Source of the DNA: Saprospiraceae bacterium
Lineage (GTDB): Bacteria > Bacteroidota > Bacteroidia > Chitinophagales > Saprospiraceae
Length of the DNA stretch: 41,293 nt
Direction of reading: 5' to 3'
NCBI GenBank assembly: GCA_013360405.1
Contig: JABWBR010000043.1
Coordinates: 1-41,293 of the forward strand
The stretch's first letter is position 1. Each line of letters opens with the position of its first letter. Under the pieces are notes generated by a model. The model saw only the letters and a list, made by a program, of their open reading frames with translations, did no database searches and was not told the DNA's origin. The translations under genes were made by a program, and so were the position numbers. Shown here piece after piece: positions 7,299 to 16,154 of this stretch.

Positions 7299-9020
7299 AT
7301 GCAAGACACCGCCCACATCAACACCAATGGCAAAGACCAAAACACCTACGACGCCATCGTAATCGGCAGCGGCATCAGCGGGGGCTGGGCCGCCAAAGAA
7401 CTCTGCGAACACGGCCTCAAAACACTGGTGCTGGAGCGTGGACGGGATGTAAAACACATCATCGACTACCCTACTTATAATACCCCGCCCTGGGAATTGC
7501 CCTACCGAGGTCATATCGCCCGCGAGCAACGCAGGAAAAATCCACTAATATCAAAGGCCGCCGGCTATGCCGCCGATACGGCGCACTTTTTTATTGAGGA
7601 TGCCGACCATCCCTACGTACAGGAAAAACCCTTCGACTGGATACGTGGCTACCAGGTGGGTGGCAAATCACTGACCTGGGGGCGCGCCTGTCAGCGCTGG
7701 AGTAATTTTGAGTTTAGCGCGCCGCAACGCTACGGCTATGCCGTCGATTGGCCCATACGCTACGACGACGTGGCGCCCTGGTATAGCCACGTGGAGCGAT
7801 TTATCGGAGTATGCGGCATTAAAGAAGGTATCGAGTCGATGCCCGACGGGGAGTTTTTGCCCGGCTACGAACTCAATTGCGTGGAACAGCACATTAAAGA
7901 TGTACTCTGGAAAAAATTCAAACGCCACTACGTTTCCGGGCGCTGGGCGCATATCACCCAACCCCAGGAAATTCACACCCAACAAGGCCGCGGACAATGC
8001 CAAAACCGCAACCTCTGTATGCGCGGCTGTCCCTACGGCGGGTATTTCAGTTCGGTGACGAGCACCCTGCCCTGGGCCCAGAAAACCGGCAACCTCACGG
8101 TGGCCCCCCATTCGGTGGTGCATTCGATTATATACGACGAAGAAAAAGGTCGCGCTACGGGCGTGCGCGTGATCAACGCACAGACCAATGAGGCGACGGA
8201 GTATTTTGCCCGCATCATCTTTGTGAATGCCTCCGCGCTGAATACTAACCTGATTTTGCTCAACTCCACCTCCGATCGCTTTCCCAACGGACTGGGCAAC
8301 GACAACGGCCTACTGGGCAAGTTTATCTGCTTTCACAATTACCGTGGCAATATGGGAGGCGATTTTGAAGGTTTTAAAGACAAATACTACCGCGTGACCC
8401 GCCCGGTGGAATGCATCATCGCCAATTACCGCAACCTGCACCGCCAGGAAACCGATTTTATCGGCGGTTATACGATCTTTTCGGGCGCTTATCGCGAAAA
8501 GCTGAGCGACAAAGGCATCGAACCGATGCTCGGCGCAGCCTTCAAGGAGGCCATCAGCGAACCCGGTACCTGGGGCGCTTATATGTACATGCAAGGGGAA
8601 ACGATACCCAAAGCCTCCAACCATGTGCGCCTCAGCGCCGACCAGCGCGACCAATGGGGCATTCCGCTGCTGGTGACTTCGGTAGGTTACGACGAAAACG
8701 ACGAAAAGATGCTGCAGGACTTCCTCGAACAAGGCCGCGCGATGCTCGAAGCCGCCGGCGCCGTCAACATCCGCACCAACGACACTAAGCAGCCGCCCGG
8801 CCTCGATATCCACGAGATGGGCGGCGCCCGCATGGGCCATGACCCTGCCACTTCGCTGCTCAACAAGTGGAACCAACTACACCACTGCCAAAATGTGTTT
8901 GTGACCGACGGCGCCTGCATGACCAGCACGGGCAATCAAAGCCCGTCGATATTGTATATGGCCCTCACCGCCCGCGCCGCTAATTACGCCGTGGAGCGGT
9001 TGAAAAAATCAGAAATTTAG
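7299..9020 (+). CDS. GMC family FAD-dependent oxidoreductase
   Basis: FAD enzyme of the glucose-methanol-choline family, closest in style to the large subunits of membrane-associated gluconate/sorbose-type dehydrogenases. The FAD-binding GSGISG lies at residues 23-28 and ends the first strand with VLERG (45-49). A cysteine segment, CQNRNLCMRGCPYGGYFS, is typical of the three-subunit gluconate dehydrogenase group. The C-terminus has H-E-M-G-G-A-R-M-G and GNQSPSILYMALTARAANY, matching the catalytic and flavin-contact region. I chose the ATG at 7299 (573 residues) over 7245 because the first 18 residues of the longer frame fall next to the repeat and lack family character. It is paired with the downstream subunit-3-like gene (57-base gap). 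The sugar or polyol substrate is unknown. Confidence 0.9.
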   Translation: MQDTAHINTNGKDQNTYDAIVIGSGISGGWAAKELCEHGLKTLVLERGRDVKHIIDYPTYNTPPWELPYRGHIAREQRRKNPLISKAAGYAADTAHFFIEDADHPYVQEKPFDWIRGYQVGGKSLTWGRACQRWSNFEFSAPQRYGYAVDWPIRYDDVAPWYSHVERFIGVCGIKEGIESMPDGEFLPGYELNCVEQHIKDVLWKKFKRHYVSGRWAHITQPQEIHTQQGRGQCQNRNLCMRGCPYGGYFSSVTSTLPWAQKTGNLTVAPHSVVHSIIYDEEKGRATGVRVINAQTNEATEYFARIIFVNASALNTNLILLNSTSDRFPNGLGNDNGLLGKFICFHNYRGNMGGDFEGFKDKYYRVTRPVECIIANYRNLHRQETDFIGGYTIFSGAYREKLSDKGIEPMLGAAFKEAISEPGTWGAYMYMQGETIPKASNHVRLSADQRDQWGIPLLVTSVGYDENDEKMLQDFLEQGRAMLEAAGAVNIRTNDTKQPPGLDIHEMGGARMGHDPATSLLNKWNQLHHCQNVFVTDGACMTSTGNQSPSILYMALTARAANYAVERLKKSEI

Positions 9021-9047
9021 TAGAGAGGCAAAATTTTGCGTCTCTAC
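9020..9047. repeat. 28-base intergenic palindrome
   Basis: GTAGAGAGGCAAAA (9020-9033) followed directly by TTTTGCGTCTCTAC (9034-9047): a perfect inverted repeat except for one mismatch and no loop. It begins in the stop codon of the GMC gene and lies between it and its partner. The same style of GTAGAGACGCAAAA palindrome is a widely scattered repeat in several bacterial groups. It could attenuate or stabilise the operon mRNA. Confidence 0.75.
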
Positions 9048-9077
9048 CTGTAATAAAACAGACAACAAACAACAGCT

Positions 9078-9641
9078 ATGACCCGCAGAGAATTGCTCAA
9101 ACATATAGCCGTATTGACCGGCGCTTCGGTGGTCGGCGCCGATTTCTTCCTGACGGGTTGTGCCCCCGAAGGCAAAGACTTCGACCTATTCAGCGCGGCC
9201 GACGTGGCCCTGCTCGACGACATCGCCGAGACGATCATCCCCCGCACCACGACTCCTGGCGCCAGGGACGCCCGGACCGGGGCTTTTATTGCCGATTTTG
9301 TAATGCATTGCTACGACGAGCCCGAACAGAAAATCGTAATAGCCGGCCTGGTCGCCATCACTAGCGCTGCCAAGGCTCAACACGGCCGCGTTTTCGTCAA
9401 ACTGGACCCCGCGAAGCAGTTGGAGGTGTTGTCGGCTATCGCAACTGAGGCCAAAGCCTACAATGAGCAACAAAGCGGTGATTTTGAGCAGCATTATTTT
9501 ACCCTTCTCCAACAGCTTACACTGATGGGATTTTTCACTTCCGAACAAGGCTATACGCAGGTACTACGCTATGAGATGATCCCCGGGCCGTATAAAGGGT
9601 GTATCGATTATAAAAAAGGCGAGAAGGCATGGGCGAATTAG
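9078..9641 (+). CDS. Gluconate 2-dehydrogenase subunit 3-like Tat lipoprotein
   Basis: A 187-residue small subunit that partners GMC dehydrogenases. The N-terminus MTRRELLKHIAVLTGASVVG is a twin-arginine signal (R3-R4). It ends in LTGC, with Cys28 in lipobox position, so the protein is likely exported folded and lipid-anchored, carrying the GMC partner with it. The body matches the subunit-3 family: F-S-A-A-D-V-A-L-L-D-D-I-A-E-T-I-I-P-R-T at about 39-58, then the conserved P-G-A-R-D-A and, near the end, G-P-Y-K-G-C. It is codirectional with the GMC gene. Confidence 0.85.
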   Translation: MTRRELLKHIAVLTGASVVGADFFLTGCAPEGKDFDLFSAADVALLDDIAETIIPRTTTPGARDARTGAFIADFVMHCYDEPEQKIVIAGLVAITSAAKAQHGRVFVKLDPAKQLEVLSAIATEAKAYNEQQSGDFEQHYFTLLQQLTLMGFFTSEQGYTQVLRYEMIPGPYKGCIDYKKGEKAWAN

Positions 9642-9674
9642 GGAAGACTGTAGTACCGAAGGTCCGCTATTCTT

Positions 9675-9706
9675 AAAGTCGTAAAGTCGTACAGTCCCAA
9701 AGTCCC
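9675..9706. repeat. Four tandem 8-base repeats
   Basis: AAAGTCGT, AAAGTCGT, ACAGTCCC, AAAGTCCC in direct succession, ending one base before the stop codon of the ATP-grasp gene. It lies between two convergent genes. No function is apparent; it is probably a slippage-prone intergenic repeat. Confidence 0.7.
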
Positions 9707-9707
9707 C

Positions 9708-11108
9708 CTATCCCGGCTCAAACAGCCTTTTCACTCCCTTAATCCAGGCTGCTGCCTCCGGCGTGAGTTGGTTGGGACTGCTCGTTACTCTTTGTTTAAG
9801 AATTAATGCGCCCACTTCCTCTCCTTGGGAAATACGGGTTTGGGCGCCCGACACATTCAGCCAGAAGGCTTCATTGGTATTGTTTACATCGCAAAAATCG
9901 GTGGCGTAGCGGCTCAGGGCGATACTACCATCGGGATGTAGCTGATAAATACCGGTAGGGGGGGCCTTCACTACCGTATCCTCTACATGACAAAAATAAA
10001 ACAGCGAAAGGGGTTCCAGCGTATCCTGGTTTGCCCAGCGGGCGTTGAGGGCGACTACGTCCAGTTCGTAATCGACGTCCATCCACTCCAATAAGTGCAG
10101 CAGCATGAGGGGCAGGTCTTGCTGTGCAAAACTGGCATTGTTAGTGAGCGGCGAAATACCGGAAAAACGAGGATTCATTTCGCCGAGGTAAAATTCGCCA
10201 TCCTGCGTATCGATGAGAAAATCGAGTTCAAAATAACCCTTATACCCTTCTTTTCTGAGTTGCTCGCCCATTCGTATGGTGTAGCCTACGGCCTTTTCTC
10301 TAATATCAGCCGAAAATGCATGGGCGTACATCTCATTGCCGCACCAGCCGCCCTGGTGCTCGGTGAGTTCGGGGAATCCGATCAATTCAGCAGTCAACGG
10401 CGCCACCACGACGCCGTGGCGGGTCACGCAGGCTTCGAGTCCGGTGCTGCGGCAATTGATATATTTCATGATCTTCAGCTCCTCCCCGCAGGCGATGTCT
10501 TCCTGGTGGGCTATAAAATCGGCTTCGCTATTGATAAAATAGGTAGTTGCGCCTGAATTGCCATAAGGCCGCTGCACGACGAGTTTTTCGCCCAGATGGC
10601 CGGCGATGCGGCGCAGTTGGTCATAGTTGTTCACTACAGCCAGCGCGTAGGGCACGCAGGGCACCCCTGCTTTTTCAGCAATCCTGTTGGTATTGGCCTT
10701 GTGGTCGCAGTATTGGCGCAGGGCCACCGGGGGCAGGCATACTTCGAGGCCGAGTTGTCCGGCTAGTTGCTCGGTTTCCGCATCCAGCATCATAAACAGG
10801 GACTTGCCGGCGGCGCCGTTGTAGCGGTGGCGGTCGATGTATTGGCTGATTTCTGTATTGGAAACCAATAGCCGGTTGACTTTTTCGAGGGCATCCTTAT
10901 TTACGTAAGGAAAAGTATCGGAGGAAACGATCCGGGGGTGTTGCCCGCCAAAATTGTCAATCGCGCAAACAAATTTCAGCGAACCAATCCATTTGTCCAT
11001 GCCTACTGCGGTGAACAAGCACCAGTCTATAAAATAAACCGGAGTTTTATCGTTGAGAAAAAAGTCGCGGATGGCCTGTATGCTATCCAGGCGGAGCGGT
11101 GTTCCCAT
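9708..11108 (-). CDS. ATP-grasp family enzyme, substrate unknown
   Basis: A 466-residue cytoplasmic ATP-grasp ligase-like protein. ATP-binding parts visible are KLVVQRPYGNSGATTYF (175-191), the nucleotide-clamping loop, and the metal-binding GEFYLGEMNPRFSG (304-317) with E310, N312 and R314. D296 in FELDFLID supplies another likely metal contact. The N-terminal region (1-140) has a pre-ATP-grasp fold feel with GGQHPR but no family I can name. It resembles carbamoyl-phosphate-synthase-type ATP-grasp proteins that join a carboxylate to an amine or thiol. The gene stands alone; the antiporter gene upstream is codirectional but 69 bases away. No carrier protein, amidotransferase or peptide gene is adjacent. 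Confidence 0.8.
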   Translation of the reverse strand: MGTPLRLDSIQAIRDFFLNDKTPVYFIDWCLFTAVGMDKWIGSLKFVCAIDNFGGQHPRIVSSDTFPYVNKDALEKVNRLLVSNTEISQYIDRHRYNGAAGKSLFMMLDAETEQLAGQLGLEVCLPPVALRQYCDHKANTNRIAEKAGVPCVPYALAVVNNYDQLRRIAGHLGEKLVVQRPYGNSGATTYFINSEADFIAHQEDIACGEELKIMKYINCRSTGLEACVTRHGVVVAPLTAELIGFPELTEHQGGWCGNEMYAHAFSADIREKAVGYTIRMGEQLRKEGYKGYFELDFLIDTQDGEFYLGEMNPRFSGISPLTNNASFAQQDLPLMLLHLLEWMDVDYELDVVALNARWANQDTLEPLSLFYFCHVEDTVVKAPPTGIYQLHPDGSIALSRYATDFCDVNNTNEAFWLNVSGAQTRISQGEEVGALILKQRVTSSPNQLTPEAAAWIKGVKRLFEPG

Positions 11109-11177
11109 CTAGGAGTTGAGTCTTGCAATTAAGGCTCGAATCTCTGATTTTTTTTAAGTAAAAACAATAGGGGTGTA

Positions 11178-12419
11178 TTAATCCGTTTTTATTATTCGCC
11201 TTACCAAGGGACCGAGTGTCAGGCCCTGTCCGATTATTGAAAAAATTACAATTATATAAGTTATCGTTAGAAACAAATCACGCCCCATTTGTGGTTCCAG
11301 GGAAAGCGCCAGGGCGATTGAAATGCCCCCGCGAATCCCCCCCCATGTCATGATAATACTGGTACGCGGAATGAATTCGAGTCGCTTGCGAAAAATTGCG
11401 ATGGGGCCTGCCAGAGCAATATAACGAGCCAGCAGCGTGATAGGTATAGCGATTATTCCCAAGGTGACATAAGTAGCATTAAAAGTTACTATGAGCAGTT
11501 CAAAACCGATCAATACGAAAAGTATAGCATTAAGGAAAACATCTATCAGTTCCCAGAATTTATCCACATATCCCTGCGTAATTTGCGACCAGGCTACCGA
11601 CGGCGATTGATTGCCAATAAACAGGCCGGCAACAACCACGGCTAGCGGACCTGAAAAATGCATATAGCTGGCCAGTTCATACACCCCCATCACCAAAGCC
11701 AGTGTAATCATTACTTCTGTTTCATAGTGATTGATCGTTTTCATCAACCGAAAACCAAGCCATCCGGAAATCAATCCCAATACGATACCGCCACCAACTT
11801 CTTCCAATAACAGGGTACTGATATGAGAAAAAGTCACGGCCTCTACTCCTTCTTTGGCCATTCCAAAAATCACCAAAAAAAGTACTACGCCTACGCCATC
11901 ATTGAACAAAGACTCCCCTACAATTTTTGTTTCCAACTGCTTTGGGGCACGGGCTTCTTTAAGTATTCCCAACACGGCTATAGGATCTGTTGGCGATATC
12001 AATGCGCCAAAAAGCAGGCAATAAGTATAATCGATAGGATAATTAAAAACCTGCATGAGGTAATACATGAGCGTGCCGACTATAAAAGCCGATAAGACCA
12101 TGCCTAATGTGGCAAACATCGCTATGGGCCAGCGATGTTTTTTGAGGCCTTCTAACTTGGTATGTAGGGCCCCGGCAAATAACAGGAAGCTCAACATGAC
12201 GTCAAGCAGTACCGTTTTGAAATCAATGGCTTGTATTAAGGCTTTTGAATCCTCTAATATGCCGTGCTCAAACCATCCCAGCAACAAGATCAGCAGGGTG
12301 AAAGAAATCGCTATGATCATCAACCCAATGGTGAAAGGCAATTTCAAAAACCGGGTATTGATGTACGCGAATGCCGCTGAAAGAACCGTTAAAATCGTAA
12401 TGAGTGTAAAAATTTCCAT
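11178..12419 (-). CDS. NhaP-type Na+/H+ antiporter (CPA1)
   Basis: A 413-residue inner-membrane antiporter with about 12 hydrophobic helices. CPA1 signature segments are SPTDPIAVLG (142-151, with the T-D-P motif) and GESLFNDGVGVVLF (168-181, with the N173-D174 ion-binding pair). The tail ends after GPLVRRIIKTD with no long cytoplasmic domain. It exchanges Na+ (or Li+/K+) for protons and supports pH and salt homeostasis. It is full length, unlike the truncated antiporter at the left edge, and distinct from it in sequence. No regulator is adjacent. Confidence 0.9.
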   Translation of the reverse strand: MEIFTLITILTVLSAAFAYINTRFLKLPFTIGLMIIAISFTLLILLLGWFEHGILEDSKALIQAIDFKTVLLDVMLSFLLFAGALHTKLEGLKKHRWPIAMFATLGMVLSAFIVGTLMYYLMQVFNYPIDYTYCLLFGALISPTDPIAVLGILKEARAPKQLETKIVGESLFNDGVGVVLFLVIFGMAKEGVEAVTFSHISTLLLEEVGGGIVLGLISGWLGFRLMKTINHYETEVMITLALVMGVYELASYMHFSGPLAVVVAGLFIGNQSPSVAWSQITQGYVDKFWELIDVFLNAILFVLIGFELLIVTFNATYVTLGIIAIPITLLARYIALAGPIAIFRKRLEFIPRTSIIMTWGGIRGGISIALALSLEPQMGRDLFLTITYIIVIFSIIGQGLTLGPLVRRIIKTD

Positions 12420-12482
12420 TCGTAAATATAAAATAATGCATCAATGGAGTATGCCCGGCAAATCAATTTTAGCACCTATAAA

Positions 12483-15400
12483 TCACCTCACAATACGTTT
12501 TGCAAATATTTCATTTCCAGCCTGCACCACCACCAGATACACGCCTTGCGGCAAATAATCGAGCGTGATGGTGTGCATGCCCTGGCCCACTTGCTGCGAT
12601 AATAATTGCTGCCCCTGCATATTATATAGCGAACAAGTCGCAGTGGGGCCTGTGCTGAGCGGGCAACCCAACAAAAGCAATGCCTGGCCGGTTTGCCAGG
12701 TAAGCCGGCAATTGATATCATTGCCTTCCAGTATGGCCGTGCGTACGGGCGAATAGGATTCCATGCCGTCATAGTCCAATTGCCGGAGCCGGTAGTAATA
12801 ACGCAGCCCTCGTTGAGCGGTGCGATCGCTCCATTGATAGCGCTGCGAGACGCCGCCATTTCCTTTGGTATCCACCCATTCTAATGGTGTGAATTCCGTT
12901 TCCGCTTCGGCCTTGCGCTCTATGTGAAACCCGGCGTTGTTGAATTCGGCAGCGGTAGCCCAATCGAGCGAAATAACAGAGAGATTTTCCCGGGCTGTTG
13001 CCTCAAAAGAGAGCCACTCAACGGGTAAAGGGGAACTATAACCCGCAGGGCATACCCTTAGGCCCCAGCTTTGCAGCTCGCCACCATCTTCTCCGAACAC
13101 ATCATGAATCTGTAAAGTCCAGGTACCGGTAATAGATAATCCGTTATACGATGCCAACGAGCCTTCGGGACGATAGGAATTCCCATCTACCGGCGGGCAA
13201 GGAAGCGCCAGAGAGGAGCCCTCGTCGCTGAAGCTTACATTAAAATTATCCTGGCTGGAGCAAATCCTGTCAAAGAGGTTAACGGTCGTATTGTTTGGGC
13301 TTATTAGATCTACCTCCAAGTCATTGATCCAGGTATGCGTTCCCACCAGATTGATCACGTTGATATCGAGCAAAGTACCCGAATCGGTGATATTAATCGT
13401 AGAGGTTATGGTGGGCATACCCGTCTCGGGTATCGTCTTTGGCACATCGGCACTCATATATGTAAAACAAGGCGCCGTGCTGAAAGAATACGTCGTTGAC
13501 CAATTGCTGGTGCAGGTGGCGTTTGAGCTGCGTACCCGCCAATAATAAGTAGTCTGTGGTTGAAGCTCGAAACTGGGTTGCAGGGAAGTTGATGCCGTGT
13601 TTAGACTCGATACCAGCGTACTAAACGAGGAACTGGTAGAAAGCTCAAACAGGTAACTCGTTGCATTGGAAGCTGCGCCCCAGATAAAAACGGGAACTAT
13701 GGTGTGATCTGTAGCGCCGTTGCTTGGGCTGTTTAGTTCTGAGGTGCCTGACTCCAACCCTACGGTCAGGGTGATATCTATCGTATGTGTGCCAGGCGCC
13801 CCGGCGCCCGTTACCTGCATATTGTATACGCCAGGTGATGCCAGCGATAGGTTGGTTATTGTGAGCGTACTCGTAAAGCCGGCAGGTGACATATTGGGCG
13901 AAAAATTGTATGAGGCTCCAACCGGGGCGCCAGTCAGTGAAAGCGAAATATTGCCTGAAAAGCCAGCTACAGAGCTCGTATTAATACTAAATACAGCATC
14001 ATTGGGTGGGCAGACAGTCTGTTCAACCGGTGTTGAACTCATAGTAAAATCGGGAGCCACACCGGCAATAATCGAAAAATTGAAATTGGAAATATCAAAG
14101 AAAATATTGCCATCTGCCTTCACCATTATGCGGGCTGTAGTGGTAGTGCCGGCCGGTACGGTTACGGTTGCCGAACCATTATTTGTTATATTGTTAGCCA
14201 ATTGAACCGGGTATGTAAAACCGCCGTCGTAAGAGAGGAAAATATCAACGGTACTGCAACTTACGGGTGCTGAGGTTGTATTGGCTACATTCCAGGTTAC
14301 CGAAACGGATTGGCCTTCCGTCCACATAACGCCGGCAGTATTCGGCGCCGTTACTACAAAGGGGCCTATGCCGCCAACGGCAGTAACCACCACGTTGTCT
14401 TCCTCCGTACATCCTGCCGCGCCGTTGTTGTCGCGTACGGTGACCCTGAATTCCATGTCGCGGCCCACCGATGGTAAAACTTCCCAGGTAGGCGACACGT
14501 TATTGACCAAATCCTGCAAGCGCGGAAAATAGCGAATAGGGGAATTATCGGGGTCAAACGAGCGGAACATGGGCCCTTGGGTATTCGTAGATTGTGGCGG
14601 CATCGCGCCCTCTTCATTATCCCATTGCTCCCAGCAATAAGTAAGGGGATGGCCGTCGGAGTCATTCGCCGCAGCGGTAAGCATAAAAGGCGTGGAAATA
14701 GGGATTATACGATCATTTCCTCCGCTTACTGAAGGTGGATTATTGATAAACGGCAGCGGAGTATCGCAGCTATTGCCATTGCCAAAGGCCACAAAATTGC
14801 CGATTTCCTGTACGCTGATACCGTGGAAATAATCATCGCTGTTGCTCTGGATGTTGGGTGCACAAATACCGGCATACCCCATAATAGTAGAGGCGCTGCC
14901 AGGTTCCATAGCGGTAGCGTTGGATCTGTTGCAGCTATTATTTTGCGTATGGCGTGCTCCGAATTGATGTCCCATCTCGTGGGCTACATAATCGATATAG
15001 AATGGATCGCCAATGGGGTTGCCCAGGCCGGTTACTCCCCTGGCTTTTAATGTAGGTGAGCAAGGACTATTTAAATTCGCTACTCCACCACCGCCGGTAC
15101 TAAACACATGCCCCATGTCGTAATTTGCCGTGCCGATCACGTTGTCCAAATTGGTTTGGTTTTCGCCGAGCATTGTGCTGCCATTACCATTAGTATAAGG
15201 ATCGGTATCGGGATCGTAATAAAACACGTCATCGGTATTGGCGATGAGGATCATCCGGACGGCCACGTCGCGTTCGTAAACTTCGTTGACCCGGTTTACA
15301 GCAGTAACTACTGCCGATAGCACCAAAGCTGATTCGGAAGGATCATCGGCGCCGTGGTAATCAGAGTATTCAGCCGTGGTAGCTACAGCCAGTCGGTACG

Positions 15401-15998
15401 AGCGAAAGACACAGTCGCCGGCCTTTTGTTCCTCATTTCCCTCCTGCTGCAAACCTTGGCTTATTTGTTCTTTGGAAATGTGACACTCAAACGGCACGGT
15501 CGGCGCCGGATAGTCGCTTGTGTAATAACTCACGTAGTGCAATACGTTGTCGAAACAATAAGGATCGATGAACACCTTCCCACGCGGCGAAGTGAAAGCG
15601 GCGTGGAAACCCCGCGCCGTCCAGTCGAAGCGAATGAAGTATGGATCCCGTCCCGTGCTCACCCCAAGGAATGTCATTATACCAGGGTAACGCGCGGCAA
15701 GCCCGGGTTCCATCATATCGTAGCGTACGATGCGAAATTGCAGAATATCGCCGTCGGGAGTGGGGATGGACAGGATTGTTTGGCTATTAAATGAAGATAC
15801 GTCTTGTTCGTGGGGCGCCTGCCGCAATTTTTGCATTAAGAGGGCCGTATCAAGAGCCAATGCTGCGAATTTATTGGGTGTGATATACCGAGGGCCGTTT
15901 ACGGGTATTGGGTATTCAGAAATGGGAGACCAATAATTTTGAGCAATCCCAAACTTGGCTGCCCACATGCAGCAAATCATCAACAATAACTTTTTCAT
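12483..15998 (-). CDS. Secreted reprolysin-like metalloprotease with P-domain and T9SS sorting domain
   Basis: A 1171-residue exported zinc protease. The signal peptide is MKKLLLMICCMWAAKFGIAQ. A propeptide-like region follows, then the M12B/reprolysin-like catalytic domain with HEMGHQFGARH (H340 to H350, pattern HExxHxxGxxH) and a downstream Met in STIMGYAG. Next come Ig-like/Fn3-like modules (about 420-840), a proprotein-convertase P-domain (about 845-990, with WINDLEVDLISP and GTWTLQIHDV), and a C-terminal sorting domain (about 1100-1171, ending EIFAKRIVR). It is predicted to be secreted by T9SS to degrade proteins outside the cell. The start follows a promoter-like element at 16109-16139. 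The target protein is unknown. Confidence 0.9.
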   Translation of the reverse strand: MKKLLLMICCMWAAKFGIAQNYWSPISEYPIPVNGPRYITPNKFAALALDTALLMQKLRQAPHEQDVSSFNSQTILSIPTPDGDILQFRIVRYDMMEPGLAARYPGIMTFLGVSTGRDPYFIRFDWTARGFHAAFTSPRGKVFIDPYCFDNVLHYVSYYTSDYPAPTVPFECHISKEQISQGLQQEGNEEQKAGDCVFRSYRLAVATTAEYSDYHGADDPSESALVLSAVVTAVNRVNEVYERDVAVRMILIANTDDVFYYDPDTDPYTNGNGSTMLGENQTNLDNVIGTANYDMGHVFSTGGGGVANLNSPCSPTLKARGVTGLGNPIGDPFYIDYVAHEMGHQFGARHTQNNSCNRSNATAMEPGSASTIMGYAGICAPNIQSNSDDYFHGISVQEIGNFVAFGNGNSCDTPLPFINNPPSVSGGNDRIIPISTPFMLTAAANDSDGHPLTYCWEQWDNEEGAMPPQSTNTQGPMFRSFDPDNSPIRYFPRLQDLVNNVSPTWEVLPSVGRDMEFRVTVRDNNGAAGCTEEDNVVVTAVGGIGPFVVTAPNTAGVMWTEGQSVSVTWNVANTTSAPVSCSTVDIFLSYDGGFTYPVQLANNITNNGSATVTVPAGTTTTARIMVKADGNIFFDISNFNFSIIAGVAPDFTMSSTPVEQTVCPPNDAVFSINTSSVAGFSGNISLSLTGAPVGASYNFSPNMSPAGFTSTLTITNLSLASPGVYNMQVTGAGAPGTHTIDITLTVGLESGTSELNSPSNGATDHTIVPVFIWGAASNATSYLFELSTSSSFSTLVSSLNTASTSLQPSFELQPQTTYYWRVRSSNATCTSNWSTTYSFSTAPCFTYMSADVPKTIPETGMPTITSTINITDSGTLLDINVINLVGTHTWINDLEVDLISPNNTTVNLFDRICSSQDNFNVSFSDEGSSLALPCPPVDGNSYRPEGSLASYNGLSITGTWTLQIHDVFGEDGGELQSWGLRVCPAGYSSPLPVEWLSFEATARENLSVISLDWATAAEFNNAGFHIERKAEAETEFTPLEWVDTKGNGGVSQRYQWSDRTAQRGLRYYYRLRQLDYDGMESYSPVRTAILEGNDINCRLTWQTGQALLLLGCPLSTGPTATCSLYNMQGQQLLSQQVGQGMHTITLDYLPQGVYLVVVQAGNEIFAKRIVR

Positions 15999-16108
15999 GT
16001 TTGAATTAAGTACGTGATAAAAAATACCATTTCACTGGGAGCAGGATGTTTACGTGTTTTCTCCAAATAGTATGTTGATGATTTATACCAGGGCTTGCGA
16101 TATGTTTT

Positions 16109-16139
16109 CAAATTTATACTATCTTAGTCACTTATCCAA
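16109..16139 (-). promoter_or_regulatory. Bacteroidota-type promoter for the metalloprotease gene
   Basis: On the minus strand TTG (16137-16139), a 20-base spacer and TAAATTTG (16109-16116) match the TTTG/TAnnTTTG promoter layout of Bacteroidota. Transcription would start near 16101, leaving about 100 bases of leader before the ATG at 15998. Confidence 0.45.
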
Positions 16140-16154
16140 TAAAACCCACTATTC

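Noticed and set aside
8310-8876. A 188-codon minus-strand frame opposite the GMC gene, and similar frames opposite the ATP-grasp, metalloprotease, giant and cyclase genes
   Set aside because: Each mirrors the codon pattern of the real gene on the other strand and has no start-region signals.
16122-16135. TCTTAGTCACTTAT shared with 36592-36605, both just upstream of plus-strand genes
   Set aside because: A 14-base match between two sites in 41 kb is within chance expectation and the spacing to the start codons differs (19 and 10 bases).
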